A DNA stretch of 34,035 nucleotides from Thermoproteota archaeon (GTDB taxonomy: Archaea > Thermoproteota > Thermoprotei_A > Sulfolobales > Pyrodictiaceae): assembly GCA_013153145.1 (NCBI GenBank), contig JAADEY010000038.1, forward strand, positions 1-34,035, read 5' to 3'. The notes beneath the pieces are model-generated. The model had not been told where the DNA came from, did not search any database, and saw only the letters and a list, made by a program, of their open reading frames with translations. Shown piece after piece: positions 6,916-14,489 of the stretch. Position 1 is the first letter of the stretch, and every line of letters begins with the position of its first letter. The position numbers and the translations under genes were made by a program.

Positions 6916-7323
6916 ATGGCCGAGAGACGGATGGTTGTGAGGAAGATCGCCGACCTGCTGAGGGCTGGTGCAGCACTCCTACCCGAGCACTGCCCGATAT
7001 GCAAGTCCCCGCTCCTAAGGCTCCGGAGCGGCGAGGTCGTCTGCCCGATCCACGGCAGGGTCTTCATAGTACGCGACGAGGCGGAGTACGCGAGGGCCGA
7101 GCTGCAGGGCGTCCTGGAGGAGCTTGAGAGGGGCATAGTGAGGAGGCTCCATGGATACGCCCAGCTCATAAACAAGGGGGGAGAGGTTGACAGGGAGACC
7201 CTCCACGATATAATACTCTGGCTGGAGGCCGTCGAGAGGATTGAGAGGATACTGAAGTCTAGGACAGCGCCGCCAGCGGGCCAGGGCGAGAGGGAGGAGG
7301 CTAGGAAGCGGGGTGGACGGTGA
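6916..7323 (+). CDS. UPF0148 / autoantigen p27-like zinc-ribbon protein
   Basis: A 135-residue protein of the UPF0148 family, related to eukaryotic Sjogren syndrome/scleroderma autoantigen 1 (ZNRD2). The N-terminal part holds a zinc ribbon, HCPICKSPLL with a second pair CPIH (the final ligand is His), preceded by the helix RKIADLLRAGAALLPE. The C-terminal half is helical. Function is unknown; RNA or ribosome association is only a guess. ATG 6916 is chosen over the upstream TTG at 6901 because GGGGTGA lies 6 nt before it. Its 3' end overlaps the convergent dehydratase small-subunit gene by 23 bp (7301-7323). Confidence 0.82.
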   Translation: MAERRMVVRKIADLLRAGAALLPEHCPICKSPLLRLRSGEVVCPIHGRVFIVRDEAEYARAELQGVLEELERGIVRRLHGYAQLINKGGEVDRETLHDIILWLEAVERIERILKSRTAPPAGQGEREEARKRGGR

Positions 7324-7696
7324 GCACCGCCCGTGGGGGCTCAACCACGAGCTCAGCCTCCTCCCCATCAACCACGCCCTCCAGTACACCCTGCGCAAGG
7401 GGTGTATTGGTGAGCACGGCGCCAGCCACCAGCACCGGGTCAACGACGCCCACGATGATGCCCGCCGGCGCCAGCCCGTGCTTCCAGAGCGCGTACAGTA
7501 TGTAGGCGCCAACCGTGCTTCCACGGGCAGCCGGCGCCACTATTATGCGGCCGGCCACGCTCCTTCCATCCACATACCTGCCCGTCTCGGGGTCGACGTC
7601 GCCGTAGAAGGATATGGGCTCATGGAGGACTAGGAGCCTCCCCCGCGCCCTGCCCTCAACGAGTCCCCGGAGCTCATACCTCCTAGCAGGCCTCAT
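7301..7696 (-). CDS. phosphomevalonate dehydratase, small subunit (aconitase X swivel domain)
   Basis: The 131-residue protein is the small (DUF126, swivelling) subunit of the aconitase-X enzyme that dehydrates mevalonate 5-phosphate to trans-anhydromevalonate 5-phosphate in the archaeal mevalonate pathway, as shown for Aeropyrum pernix. Seen here: SVAGRIIVAPAARGSTVGAY (~42-61), matching the family segment that supplies an active-site serine, and later AGIIVGVVDPVLVAGAVL. Size is right for the family. The start ATG 7696 overlaps the stop of the large-subunit gene in ATGA (7693-7696), so the two are translationally coupled, expected for a heterodimer. A longer frame upstream lies inside the large-subunit gene and is not used. 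Confidence 0.9.
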   Translation of the reverse strand: MRPARRYELRGLVEGRARGRLLVLHEPISFYGDVDPETGRYVDGRSVAGRIIVAPAARGSTVGAYILYALWKHGLAPAGIIVGVVDPVLVAGAVLTNTPLAQGVLEGVVDGEEAELVVEPPRAVLTVHPAS

Positions 7697-8847
7697 CCTG
7701 GTACACCCCTGCACCTCCTCGCCAGCTCCTCGAGGCCTATGAGTGCGACCCGGACCCCGTGCCTCCTCGGCAGATAGTAGGCGGCCTTCACCGAGTCGGT
7801 CGCTATGCTCGAGACCGCGCCCCGCAGCGGGGCGACAACAAGGCATGTCCCGGGCAGGAGGCGCACCCCGCTCCTCAACGCGTAGTCGCGTACACGGGGC
7901 CACCATGGCTCCGAGACATAGTAGCCTGGGACGGCGACGTAGACCGGCATCCTGAAGCCCCTACCCCTCCACCTCTCTACGAACCTGACGATGCTGAGTG
8001 CCTCCCCGAGGGTGCGGTGGGGGCACCCGGTGAAGAAGAGGTCGGCGCTGCAGGGGTCTAGGTGGCTGTGCTCATCGATCCACTCCGCGAGGTCCCGGCG
8101 GGTGATCCTCTGCCGGGGCACTCCTGGCGGGGGGCGGGGCGTCACGGGGGTCACGGATTCGAGGTAGCCGTGGACGAGGGGCCCGTAGGTCGCGTAGGCG
8201 GCGGCGAACCCCCGGAACCCGGTCAGCCCCGTCAGCCAGCCACCGTCAAGCCTGACGAGGGGTGTTGTGCCCCTGGCCTCCTGGGCCACGAGCGCTCCTA
8301 GGGCGCCTGCCTCGACGATGCCCCGTGGGGGCTCGGCCTCGAACACTATGCCTGGCTCGGGGTATCCTAAGTGTACGCCGGCGAGGTACGTCTTGCCCGT
8401 CGCGGCGGCTAGCAGGGTGACGGGGCCGGCCTCCTTGTTGGTCATCGCGGCGAAGAACATGTTTGCCGTCGCCGCGGCGCTCGACTCCCCCCAGGCTAGG
8501 TGCTCGCCGCGCCTAGGCCTACGCAGTATGTAGGGTATGCAGGTCGCGCTGAACCTGAACCCCATCGCCAGGAGGCTCCTAATGATCCTCCACTGGCCCT
8601 CATAGTCCCGTAGGAGGTACTCATCCTCCTCGCCGACGGCCTTGGAGTCGAGGACGACGCCGGCCGGGTTGAAGGTGGCGAACACCCTCGCCCTAGCACC
8701 CTCGGCTAATAGGTCGAGTATGAACTCGAGGCCTGCATCCCCTATGTTCGAGTACGAGATGCCCGAGGCGTGGACATGGCTCACCTCAACCAGCTCGCCG
8801 GAGCCGCCGAGGGCCCTGCCAATCCTCCTCAGCAGCTCCTCGGCCAT
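7693..8847 (-). CDS. phosphomevalonate dehydratase, large subunit (aconitase X catalytic domain)
   Basis: A 384-residue DUF521/aconitase-X protein, the catalytic iron-sulfur subunit that pairs with the small subunit encoded next to it. Residues that fit cluster binding are Cys103 (SATCIPYIL), Cys275 (FFTGCPHRTLGEA) and Cys335 (LPGTCLVVAPL); the substrate loop GESSAAATANMFFAAMTN is at ~120-137 and HVHASGISYSNIGDAG at ~24-39. Reaction: mevalonate 5-phosphate to trans-anhydromevalonate 5-phosphate, feeding isoprenoid (archaeal lipid) synthesis. Start ATG 8847 overlaps the decarboxylase gene by 19 bp. Specificity for phosphomevalonate rather than another hydroxy acid is inferred from the neighbouring UbiD-type gene. 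Confidence 0.9.
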   Translation of the reverse strand: MAEELLRRIGRALGGSGELVEVSHVHASGISYSNIGDAGLEFILDLLAEGARARVFATFNPAGVVLDSKAVGEEDEYLLRDYEGQWRIIRSLLAMGFRFSATCIPYILRRPRRGEHLAWGESSAAATANMFFAAMTNKEAGPVTLLAAATGKTYLAGVHLGYPEPGIVFEAEPPRGIVEAGALGALVAQEARGTTPLVRLDGGWLTGLTGFRGFAAAYATYGPLVHGYLESVTPVTPRPPPGVPRQRITRRDLAEWIDEHSHLDPCSADLFFTGCPHRTLGEALSIVRFVERWRGRGFRMPVYVAVPGYYVSEPWWPRVRDYALRSGVRLLPGTCLVVAPLRGAVSSIATDSVKAAYYLPRRHGVRVALIGLEELARRCRGVPG

Positions 8848-10127
8848 GGCGCGACCCTCCGGTACTCCGGCCCCTCGCCCCTCAATGCTATGAACCCAGT
8901 CTTGCAGGTCCCCTCCGGCCCGCTGCTGGGGTCGAGGCTGGAGCCCCTAGCGCCGCACACTACTACCAGGTCCCTGCCGGCCTGGAACCTCGTGGCCAGT
9001 GCCCACTCGACGGCGTATGGGTTGTCCACGTCTATGTCATCATCGACGATGATGACCGACTTTAGGCTCGGGTGTGCAGCCCACGCAGCGAAGACAAGGT
9101 TCCTCGCCTCCTGCCTTGAGACGCCATGCACGGCGACGACCGCGTGGAGCCAGCCGCCGGAGCCGGGGGTCAGCCTTACAGCCCTAACCCTGCCAGGCGC
9201 TATCCTCGACGCATACCCGTATATCATGGCCTCCCTGGGAAACCCCATGAAGAACAGGTGCTCGGGGCTTGCCTGCACGATGACATGCATGTATGGCTCG
9301 TAGACACGGTTCTCGTAGACCGCCTCGGGCCTCAGGACGGGCTCCATCCTCACCCGGTCAAGGTTGCCTAGTATGTCGACGAAGGGGCCCTCCTCCTCCC
9401 GCTCCCCGCCGAGCACACCCTCAACCACGTACGACGCACCGCATGGCACGGGCAGCCCGTGGAGGGGCGTCCTGCACACCCTAAGGCCCCCGGTGAGTGT
9501 GGCCGCGAGCTCCAGCTCGAAGACCCCGTAGGGTGGTGATGTCGCGGCGGCTAGGAGGACTAGCGGGTGCACACCCACGGCGACGGCGACGGGTAGACGG
9601 CCTCTCTTCTCCAGCATCGTGTAGAGGTGGCGTGGCACGACACGTACAGCGCCATGCCCCTCCGGCTTTACGTGTATGCGGTGTATGGAGGCGTTACAAA
9701 CGCCCTCATCCTCTATGCATGCTATGAACACGCCTGCAGTCACGTAGGGGCCTCCATCCTCCTCGTAGATGACCGGCACGTGTATCGAGTTGAAGTCGCT
9801 ACCTATCTTCTCGAAGTACTTGTTGAACTCGTCCTCGATAAGCCGGCCATCCCTCCTCTCAGCGGCCTCAAGGAGCCTCGTATAGGCCTCGGCGACGCTG
9901 CCGACTCCGAGCAGGTGCCTGATAGTGTCGCGGTGCCCGAGCCCGCTCACGTAGAGCCTCGGCCTATCAACACCCTTTATCCCGTAGATTACCGGCCTGC
10001 CGCTGCCGAGGCTGCCCCATAGCCTTGGAGCTATGGGCTCGCCATCCAGTGTGAGCCTAACTGGTTTTACCCCGGCCCCTGCCAGCGTGTCGAGGGCTTC
10101 GCTGACCGAGCCGGCTATAGCATGCAT
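8829..10127 (-). CDS. UbiD-family decarboxylase, likely anhydromevalonate phosphate decarboxylase
   Basis: A 432-residue UbiD-family protein. Family members use prenylated FMN to decarboxylate alpha,beta-unsaturated acids. Recognisable pieces are VPVIYEEDGGPYVTAGVF (~117-134), the central split-barrel segment VAVAVGVHPLVLLAAATSPP (~182-201), ELELAATLTGG, and the C-terminal SVIIVDDDIDVDNPYAVEWA (~374-393) with RFQAGRDLVVV. In Aeropyrum pernix such an enzyme converts trans-anhydromevalonate 5-phosphate to isopentenyl phosphate; adjacency to both dehydratase subunits strongly suggests that substrate here. Prenyl-FMN supply (UbiX) and isopentenyl phosphate kinase are not in the window. The start ATG 10127 overlaps the kinase gene by 13 bp; a second ATG candidate is not in frame. 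Confidence 0.88.
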   Translation of the reverse strand: MHAIAGSVSEALDTLAGAGVKPVRLTLDGEPIAPRLWGSLGSGRPVIYGIKGVDRPRLYVSGLGHRDTIRHLLGVGSVAEAYTRLLEAAERRDGRLIEDEFNKYFEKIGSDFNSIHVPVIYEEDGGPYVTAGVFIACIEDEGVCNASIHRIHVKPEGHGAVRVVPRHLYTMLEKRGRLPVAVAVGVHPLVLLAAATSPPYGVFELELAATLTGGLRVCRTPLHGLPVPCGASYVVEGVLGGEREEEGPFVDILGNLDRVRMEPVLRPEAVYENRVYEPYMHVIVQASPEHLFFMGFPREAMIYGYASRIAPGRVRAVRLTPGSGGWLHAVVAVHGVSRQEARNLVFAAWAAHPSLKSVIIVDDDIDVDNPYAVEWALATRFQAGRDLVVVCGARGSSLDPSSGPEGTCKTGFIALRGEGPEYRRVAPWPRSC

Positions 10128-11395
10128 TTCGAAGCCCTCCCGGCCTCCTCTAGGTTCTCGGTTAACCTGACCAGCCCGAGTATAATGGTCTTGATCTCCC
10201 CCTGGTAGCTTGTCAATAGCCTCGCTTCTCCCTTGGAGAAGTCTATGCCGCGTAGGATCGCTATAACGTCTAGGCCCGGCTCCACCGGTATCGCGGATAA
10301 TGTGTTCTCCTCGCAGCCCCTACGGTATAGGTAGACGTGCTTCCCGCCATACCTCGCCGAGACGGCTGCTATGTCCTCCCTCCTCGGCTCGCCGCCGTCG
10401 TAGTAGATGTAGAGGGAGTCCATGGTCTCTGAGGCCGCTATTACGCGTACATCGAGCATCCTCGATAACTCCTCGACCTCGCTGCCGCTGAGCATCCTCC
10501 CGCTGAAGAGGCATGAGCCGAGGATACGCACCTCCCCAAGCCCCACGACCCTCTCTACAGCGCCCTCAAGGTACCTCGCATAGGCCTCCCTCCTCAACTC
10601 CCTCCGCTCAGCATGACTCCTCTCCCTCCTAACCGCGGGAGACGGCAGGATGAGTGTCTCTGTGAACGAGAAGACCCTCCTGAAGACCTCCGCCAGCTCA
10701 TCCCTACAGCCCACACATACGGCCGCCGAGCAGTCGATCAGCCTGCAGGCATTCGCCTTATACTCCAACGCCTGCAGCGTCGACGTCCACCCATCAGTAT
10801 CTATTACAACGAGGCCGGCACCCTCAGTGCTCTTAAGCCTCCAGTAGAGATCCACGATTGCCCCGACAACCCTCTCCTCAAGCCTGCTCGGAGTTATCGA
10901 GCCTATGAACCTCGAGTACCTGGCCCTCAGCCTACGGAGGGTAACCAGCTTACCATCAACCATCGCGGCGGAGACGAAGCCCGGTGGCCCGACATCAGCC
11001 TGCCCTACATCGGCGTCGATGACGCCGACCCTCCTGCCAGCGGCAAGCCCCCGGTTGATGAGTGTTATCGTGAGGCTCGTCTTGCCGGCATCGGTCGGCC
11101 CCACAACCATCACAGACTCCGTCGAAGCGAGCCTATCCGCGGCGGAGAGCCACTCAGCTACAACCTCCTCGCCCTCCACGGGCTCCTCTATGCCCCCGCC
11201 ACCGCTCAGCTCGGCCTCGACGCGCGCACCGTCCTCAGCGAGCAGTGAGTAGCTCCTATACCTCGGTAGCTCCACCTCCTCGCCAGCACTATACCTCGCT
11301 CCGAGGATTATGAGGGAGCCCTCCAACACCCTAAGCCTAGCCGGCCCATAGACCCGCACTACATGCCTCTCCGGGATCCTAACCTCGATCGTCAT
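10115..11395 (-). CDS. Clp1/Grc3-type polynucleotide 5'-hydroxyl kinase
   Basis: A 426-residue P-loop protein like archaeal Clp1, which phosphorylates 5'-OH ends of RNA (and DNA) with ATP. The N-terminal ~75 residues form the beta-rich domain (RLRVLEGSLIILGARYSAG), followed by Walker A VVGPTDAGKTSLT (~96-108), VGVIDADVGQADVGPPG (~122-138) which contains the family's acidic catalytic stretch, VVIDTDGW (Walker B-like, ~197) and a C-terminal beta domain. Probable role: repair or processing of RNA ends, for example in tRNA splicing by-products. The start ATG 11395 overlaps the upstream stop as ATGA (11392-11395). Co-transcription with isoprenoid genes has no obvious functional reason. Confidence 0.85.
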   Translation of the reverse strand: MTIEVRIPERHVVRVYGPARLRVLEGSLIILGARYSAGEEVELPRYRSYSLLAEDGARVEAELSGGGGIEEPVEGEEVVAEWLSAADRLASTESVMVVGPTDAGKTSLTITLINRGLAAGRRVGVIDADVGQADVGPPGFVSAAMVDGKLVTLRRLRARYSRFIGSITPSRLEERVVGAIVDLYWRLKSTEGAGLVVIDTDGWTSTLQALEYKANACRLIDCSAAVCVGCRDELAEVFRRVFSFTETLILPSPAVRRERSHAERRELRREAYARYLEGAVERVVGLGEVRILGSCLFSGRMLSGSEVEELSRMLDVRVIAASETMDSLYIYYDGGEPRREDIAAVSARYGGKHVYLYRRGCEENTLSAIPVEPGLDVIAILRGIDFSKGEARLLTSYQGEIKTIILGLVRLTENLEEAGRASKCML

Positions 11396-12006
11396 GGCTG
11401 CTCAAGCCTCAGGCCGGGCTTCAACGCTATCATTACAGCCGCCTCGGCGTCCCGGTCGAGGGGCTCGGGGCACGCACTCCTAAGCCCGGCCGGGGGGAAA
11501 CGCCTCTCCCTCCTCCTCGTAGTCCCATGCTCCGAGGTCAGCTCAACGATTATGCCGGGGCACCTAGCCTTAAGCTCTAGGGCGAGATCCTCGGCCCCAC
11601 GGCCCTCGACACCAACCCTGATAATCATCCTCCTGGGGTTGGCGTGGCTATAGAGCCTGCACATCCTCTCAGCGAACTCGGCCTCGTCGCCGACAACACC
11701 GTGCTCGAGCAATACATCATTAACTATTATAGCGTATTTCTTCACGGGGCCTGTGTCGACGCCGACGAGGATCTCGCGGATCCCGGCCTCCAGGAACCCT
11801 ATGAGGGTTGCTGCGGCCAGGAGGGGATCCCTTGGCACTACAAGCACCCTTCCAGAGCCGCAGGCGTAGACGCCGTCCGTGACGCATACGTCAACGTCGA
11901 CGCCGCCCCTAGTACAGGCTGGCAGCCCTAGGCGTGAAAGCACCCCCCTAAGCCTACGGGCAACCCAGCTGTCGCCTAGGCTTAGCCCTATCCTAACCCC
12001 GGCCAG
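11392..12006 (-). CDS. uncharacterised protein, possible RNase H/RuvC-like fold; non-canonical start suspected
   Basis: The protein has the segment REILVGVDTGPVKKYAIIVN, which looks like the first strand-loop-strand of RuvC/YqgF-like RNase H folds (usually G-x-D-P-G), and is rich in short strands afterwards; nuclease function is only a possibility. The first conventional start is GTG at 11943 (183 aa). However, the same frame continues upstream without stop as GVRIGLSLGDSWVARRLRG, a well-formed protein start, with no ATG, GTG or TTG. A CTG at 12004-12006, 8 nt after a GGGGGTG ribosome-binding site (12015-12021), is the best initiator (204 aa). It heads the five-gene overlapping operon and is divergent from the RecA-like gene. 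Confidence 0.6.
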   Translation of the reverse strand: MAGVRIGLSLGDSWVARRLRGVLSRLGLPACTRGGVDVDVCVTDGVYACGSGRVLVVPRDPLLAAATLIGFLEAGIREILVGVDTGPVKKYAIIVNDVLLEHGVVGDEAEFAERMCRLYSHANPRRMIIRVGVEGRGAEDLALELKARCPGIIVELTSEHGTTRRRERRFPPAGLRSACPEPLDRDAEAAVMIALKPGLRLEQP

Positions 12007-12072
12007 GCCGCCGGCACCCCCGAGCCTCTACCCCAGGTGAAGCTCCACCACGGTGACGTCTACGGCCACCCT

Positions 12073-12082
12073 TGAATATAGG
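12073..12082. promoter_or_regulatory. TATA box in divergent promoter
   Basis: TGAATATAGG lies about 28 nt upstream of the GTG start at 12104, which suggests a leaderless transcript for the RecA-like gene. Read on the minus strand, the same element (CCTATATTCA) is about 70 nt upstream of the CTG at 12006 and could serve the opposite operon as well. Confidence 0.55.
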
Positions 12083-12103
12083 CTCCCCCAGTACAGATAG
12101 CTA

Positions 12104-12733
12104 GTGGGTGGCAGGAGCCCAGCCGTGCTAAGCCGCCTACTGTCGGCCCTCACATCACCCGGCGTGACGACGATCTATGGCGAATACGCTGCAGGGAAGA
12201 CGACGCTAGCGCTTACAGCGGCCTCGAGGGCCTGCAGGAGGAGTACATGCCTCTACATAACCACCGAGGGGACGGAGTTCATAGAGAGGGCTGTTCAGAT
12301 CGGAGTACCCCTAGAGAACCTCGAGGTAGCGGACATCATAGACGTCTACGACTACACGACCGTCGTGGCAAGGCTCTCAAGGAGGCATCCATACCGGTTA
12401 ATAGTAGTTGACAGCGTGAACGCCCCCATCCGGAGGGCGGAGGAGCCCGGCTCGGCAGAGGTATACACACTCCTCGTAGCATTCATGAAGAGGTACTCGG
12501 CGGAGAACGCGTCAAGCATAATCCTAACAGCACAGGTCACGGCTGGTGAGGAGGATGAGCACCCAGCCTACTGGCCACCCCTAAGGGCCTACAGCGATAG
12601 GGTCGTTAGGGTTGAGAAGCTAGGAGCCAGCCTCCGCAGAGCCCTCCTCACCCCCGGAGGACTCACCGCCTGCTTCCTCCTCACCGCTAGAGGCCTCCGT
12701 GGAGCCCCCTGCCCCAGCGGTGGCGGCGGCTAA
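12104..12733 (+). CDS. RecA-superfamily ATPase (RadB/aRadC-like RadA paralogue)
   Basis: A 209-residue single-domain RecA-fold ATPase. Walker A is GEYAAGKTT at ~26-34, followed by LYITTEGTEF (~50-59), and Walker B LIVVDS at ~99-104; the end RALLTPGGLTACFLLTARGL resembles the last strands of RadB-type proteins. It lacks the N-terminal helix-hairpin-helix domain of RadA. Paralogues of this kind modulate RadA-driven homologous recombination or repair; the exact subgroup cannot be fixed by eye. The start GTG 12104 fits a leaderless mRNA; GTG 12125 is an alternative. Its last 114 bp (12620-12733) overlap the antisense nop10 gene, the largest overlap in the window. Confidence 0.75.
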   Translation: MGGRSPAVLSRLLSALTSPGVTTIYGEYAAGKTTLALTAASRACRRSTCLYITTEGTEFIERAVQIGVPLENLEVADIIDVYDYTTVVARLSRRHPYRLIVVDSVNAPIRRAEEPGSAEVYTLLVAFMKRYSAENASSIILTAQVTAGEEDEHPAYWPPLRAYSDRVVRVEKLGASLRRALLTPGGLTACFLLTARGLRGAPCPSGGGG

Positions 12734-12889
12734 CATCTTCATCCTATACCTGTAAGCCACGTACTTGTCCTCTGGCGAGAACCTCGGTGGATGTGGAACC
12801 ACCACCGGGCCACCGCACACTGGGCACTTGTCGCGTCTAAGCGTATACCTCCCACACCTGGTGCACTTACGGAGAAGCCACCTCAACAC
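12620..12889 (-). CDS. nop10: H/ACA ribonucleoprotein protein Nop10, with an extra acidic tail
   Basis: Nop10 is a small zinc-binding protein that, with Cbf5, Gar1 and L7Ae, forms the H/ACA complex making guided pseudouridines in rRNA. Residues 1-55 are typical: LLRKCTRCGRYTLRRDKCP with two CxxC pairs (CTRC, CPVC), then PHPPRFSPEDKYVAYRYRMK. Normal archaeal Nop10 ends near residue 55-60; this one continues with about 30 residues of Ser, Gly, Glu and Ala, encoded antisense to the RecA-like gene. The start GTG 12889 has GAGAGGGG just upstream. It follows aIF2-alpha by 60 bp, a neighbourhood conserved in Archaea. Confidence 0.9.
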   Translation of the reverse strand: MLRWLLRKCTRCGRYTLRRDKCPVCGGPVVVPHPPRFSPEDKYVAYRYRMKMLAAATAGAGGSTEASSGEEEAGGESSGGEEGSAEAGS

Positions 12890-12949
12890 AAACCCCTCTC
12901 ACGCAGCGTCTCAGCCGGGCGCCCCGGGGCTGGAAGTGTTGTTTGTTGT

Positions 12950-13753
12950 TCACCTATACTCGCGCTGGAAGGAGAACTCCACGTCCAGCTTGTTGGCCAG
13001 TTTCTCGGCTGTCTCGAGGGCGTTCTTGAGAGCCTTCTCCGCGGTCTTATAGGTGTTCGCCGTTATCTCTATTCGGTACCTCGGCGCGCCTATGGTGTAT
13101 ATCTTTACCTCAACATCCTTCGCCGTCGACGCCGCTGCATCCCTAGCCTTGATCAATACATCCCTTATCCTCTCGACACCATCACTAGCCATGCTCCGCA
13201 GAGTCATCGTACCCATAACCTTAACCCTCCTTATCTCTATGTGCTTCTTAGCCTCCTCAACCACTATAGGGGCCACGGACTCATCCACGCCTGCCTCGAG
13301 TACAGCCTCAATACCCCTCATAGCGGCCTGCTCGAGGCCAGCCATAAGCTCTCCATAATACTCCTCGAGCTTCCTACCGATGGTGTCGAGGACCTCGTCG
13401 AGGCTCTTGCCCAGCCTCTCCGCTATTATCTCCATTATCTTCAGTGCCTTCTGCGCCCTCTTCCACTCCATCATCTTCCTCTTACGCTCGGAGTCGGTGA
13501 CCCTCTTGAGTGAGACGTCGACATGCATCTTCCTACGATTAACCCTGATTACCTTGACTACTACCTTCTGCCCCTCCTTTATCACGTCCCTTATGTTCCT
13601 AACCCACCTCGACGTTATTTCGCTCCACGGGAGGTAGGCCTCCAGGCCATCATACTCATCGAGGGTCAGGTAGGCACCGTAGTCGTAGATCTTCTGCACA
13701 GTCCCTACGACAAGCTCGCCTACGCGGGGCAGCTCCCTCCTAGCTCTAGGCAC
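12950..13753 (-). CDS. translation initiation factor aIF2, alpha subunit
   Basis: A 267-residue aIF2-alpha, part of the heterotrimer that carries initiator Met-tRNA to the small ribosomal subunit. It has the N-terminal S1/OB domain (GELVVGTVQKIYDYGAYLTL at ~12-31, ending VDVSLKRV at ~79), a central helical domain (ERKRKMMEWKRAQKALKIME onward), and the C-terminal alpha-beta domain that contacts the gamma subunit (RRVKVMGTMTLRS to the end). Length is as expected. The start is GTG 13753, giving PRARRELP as usual for the family. A TATA box at 13788-13797 provides its own promoter, although S27e lies just upstream in the same direction. Confidence 0.96.
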   Translation of the reverse strand: MPRARRELPRVGELVVGTVQKIYDYGAYLTLDEYDGLEAYLPWSEITSRWVRNIRDVIKEGQKVVVKVIRVNRRKMHVDVSLKRVTDSERKRKMMEWKRAQKALKIMEIIAERLGKSLDEVLDTIGRKLEEYYGELMAGLEQAAMRGIEAVLEAGVDESVAPIVVEEAKKHIEIRRVKVMGTMTLRSMASDGVERIRDVLIKARDAAASTAKDVEVKIYTIGAPRYRIEITANTYKTAEKALKNALETAEKLANKLDVEFSFQREYR

Positions 13754-13787
13754 TAGGCTTCACCCAGACGTGGACGGCAGCCACACC

Positions 13788-13797
13788 CCTTTAAACA
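13788..13797 (-). promoter_or_regulatory. TATA box of aIF2-alpha / nop10
   Basis: On the minus strand the sequence reads GTTTAAAGGG about 25 nt before the predicted transcription start near 13766, leaving a short leader ahead of GTG 13753. Confidence 0.6.
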
Positions 13798-13925
13798 AAC
13801 CCGGGGCCCAGCACATGGAGGCAGACGCGGAGACGGGGATTAGGAGAGGAGGCTGCGAGGGGCTCCTCGGGGAGGATCCCGGGATGGAAAACAGGGGTGG
13901 TTTTATGCACTGTTTCTGCCCACGG
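13798..13925. other. non-coding gap between S27e and aIF2-alpha
   Basis: About 130 bp without a credible gene. It contains a short hairpin CTCC-TCGG-GGAG near 13871-13882 and the self-complementary ATCCCGGGAT near 13877-13886, lying in what would be the S27e 3' untranslated region. These may aid 3'-end formation; nothing else is recognisable. Confidence 0.4.
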
Positions 13926-14129
13926 CTAGCCGAGTATCTTGACTATCTGTCCCAGGATCTTCGCCTTCCCGCCCTGGGGCTTCACGAGCTCGGTTCCACA
14001 TACTAGGCATATTACGCGGAATGTCGCGTGGCTGAAGACTACCTGCTCGTGTCCGCAGGTGGGGCACCTTACTAGTATGAACCTGCTCTTGGGCTGGGGG
14101 ATTAGTATCTTTAGCTTCTTGGTCCCCAT
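13926..14129 (-). CDS. rps27e: 30S ribosomal protein S27e
   Basis: A 67-residue zinc-ribbon ribosomal protein of the small subunit. The zinc ligands are CPTC and CLVC in the stretches [20 protein letters not shown] and [20 protein letters not shown]. The start ATG 14129 is preferred over upstream in-frame ATGs because GGAGG lies 8 nt before it and because this matches the usual protein length. It follows L44e by 26 bp in a gene pair conserved across Archaea. Confidence 0.96.
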   Translation of the reverse strand: MGTKKLKILIPQPKSRFILVRCPTCGHEQVVFSHATFRVICLVCGTELVKPQGGKAKILGQIVKILG

Positions 14130-14155
14130 GGCTGCCGCCCTCCACTGGGTCATGG

Positions 14156-14437
14156 TTACTTCTCGACAAGCTCGTACTTCTTCATCCTTATACCGCGCCT
14201 CATGAGGGTGTAGCCGCACTTCTGGCACTTAAGCTTCAGCACCACCTTCTTGGTGACCTTTGCGAACCTCTTCTGCTTAGGCTTCCTCGAGCTTCCATAA
14301 CCCTTCTGCTTAGCCCTATACCTCCTCTCGCCAGCGGCGAGGCTCCTCCTCTTGCCATGGCTGTATATCGACACGGAGTGCTTCGTATGTGTCTTGCAGC
14401 GAGGACAGTAGGTTACTATTACCTTTGGTATACGCAT
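14156..14437 (-). CDS. rpl44e: 50S ribosomal protein L44e
   Basis: A 93-residue zinc-binding large-subunit protein located near the E site. Ligand pairs are CPRC (~11-14, in [16 protein letters not shown]) and CQKC (~74-77, in [12 protein letters not shown]), separated by the basic segment [20 protein letters not shown] 14437 is preceded by GGGGTG. It lies downstream of the primase/Gins15 genes, so its transcription may be partly coupled to replication genes; a weak TATA-like run (CTTAAGGGG) near 14485-14493 could give a separate promoter. Confidence 0.97.
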   Translation of the reverse strand: MRIPKVIVTYCPRCKTHTKHSVSIYSHGKRRSLAAGERRYRAKQKGYGSSRKPKQKRFAKVTKKVVLKLKCQKCGYTLMRRGIRMKKYELVEK

Positions 14438-14489
14438 CCCACACTACACCCCGCACACTTCTCGCTACGCGCCCCTTATCCCGGGCCCC

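Noticed and set aside
7697-7906. Longer start for the dehydratase small subunit (201 codons)
   Set aside because: The extra 70 residues lie inside the large-subunit gene, are Arg/Gly/Pro-rich shadow sequence, and the ATGA overlap at 7693-7696 gives a normal start.
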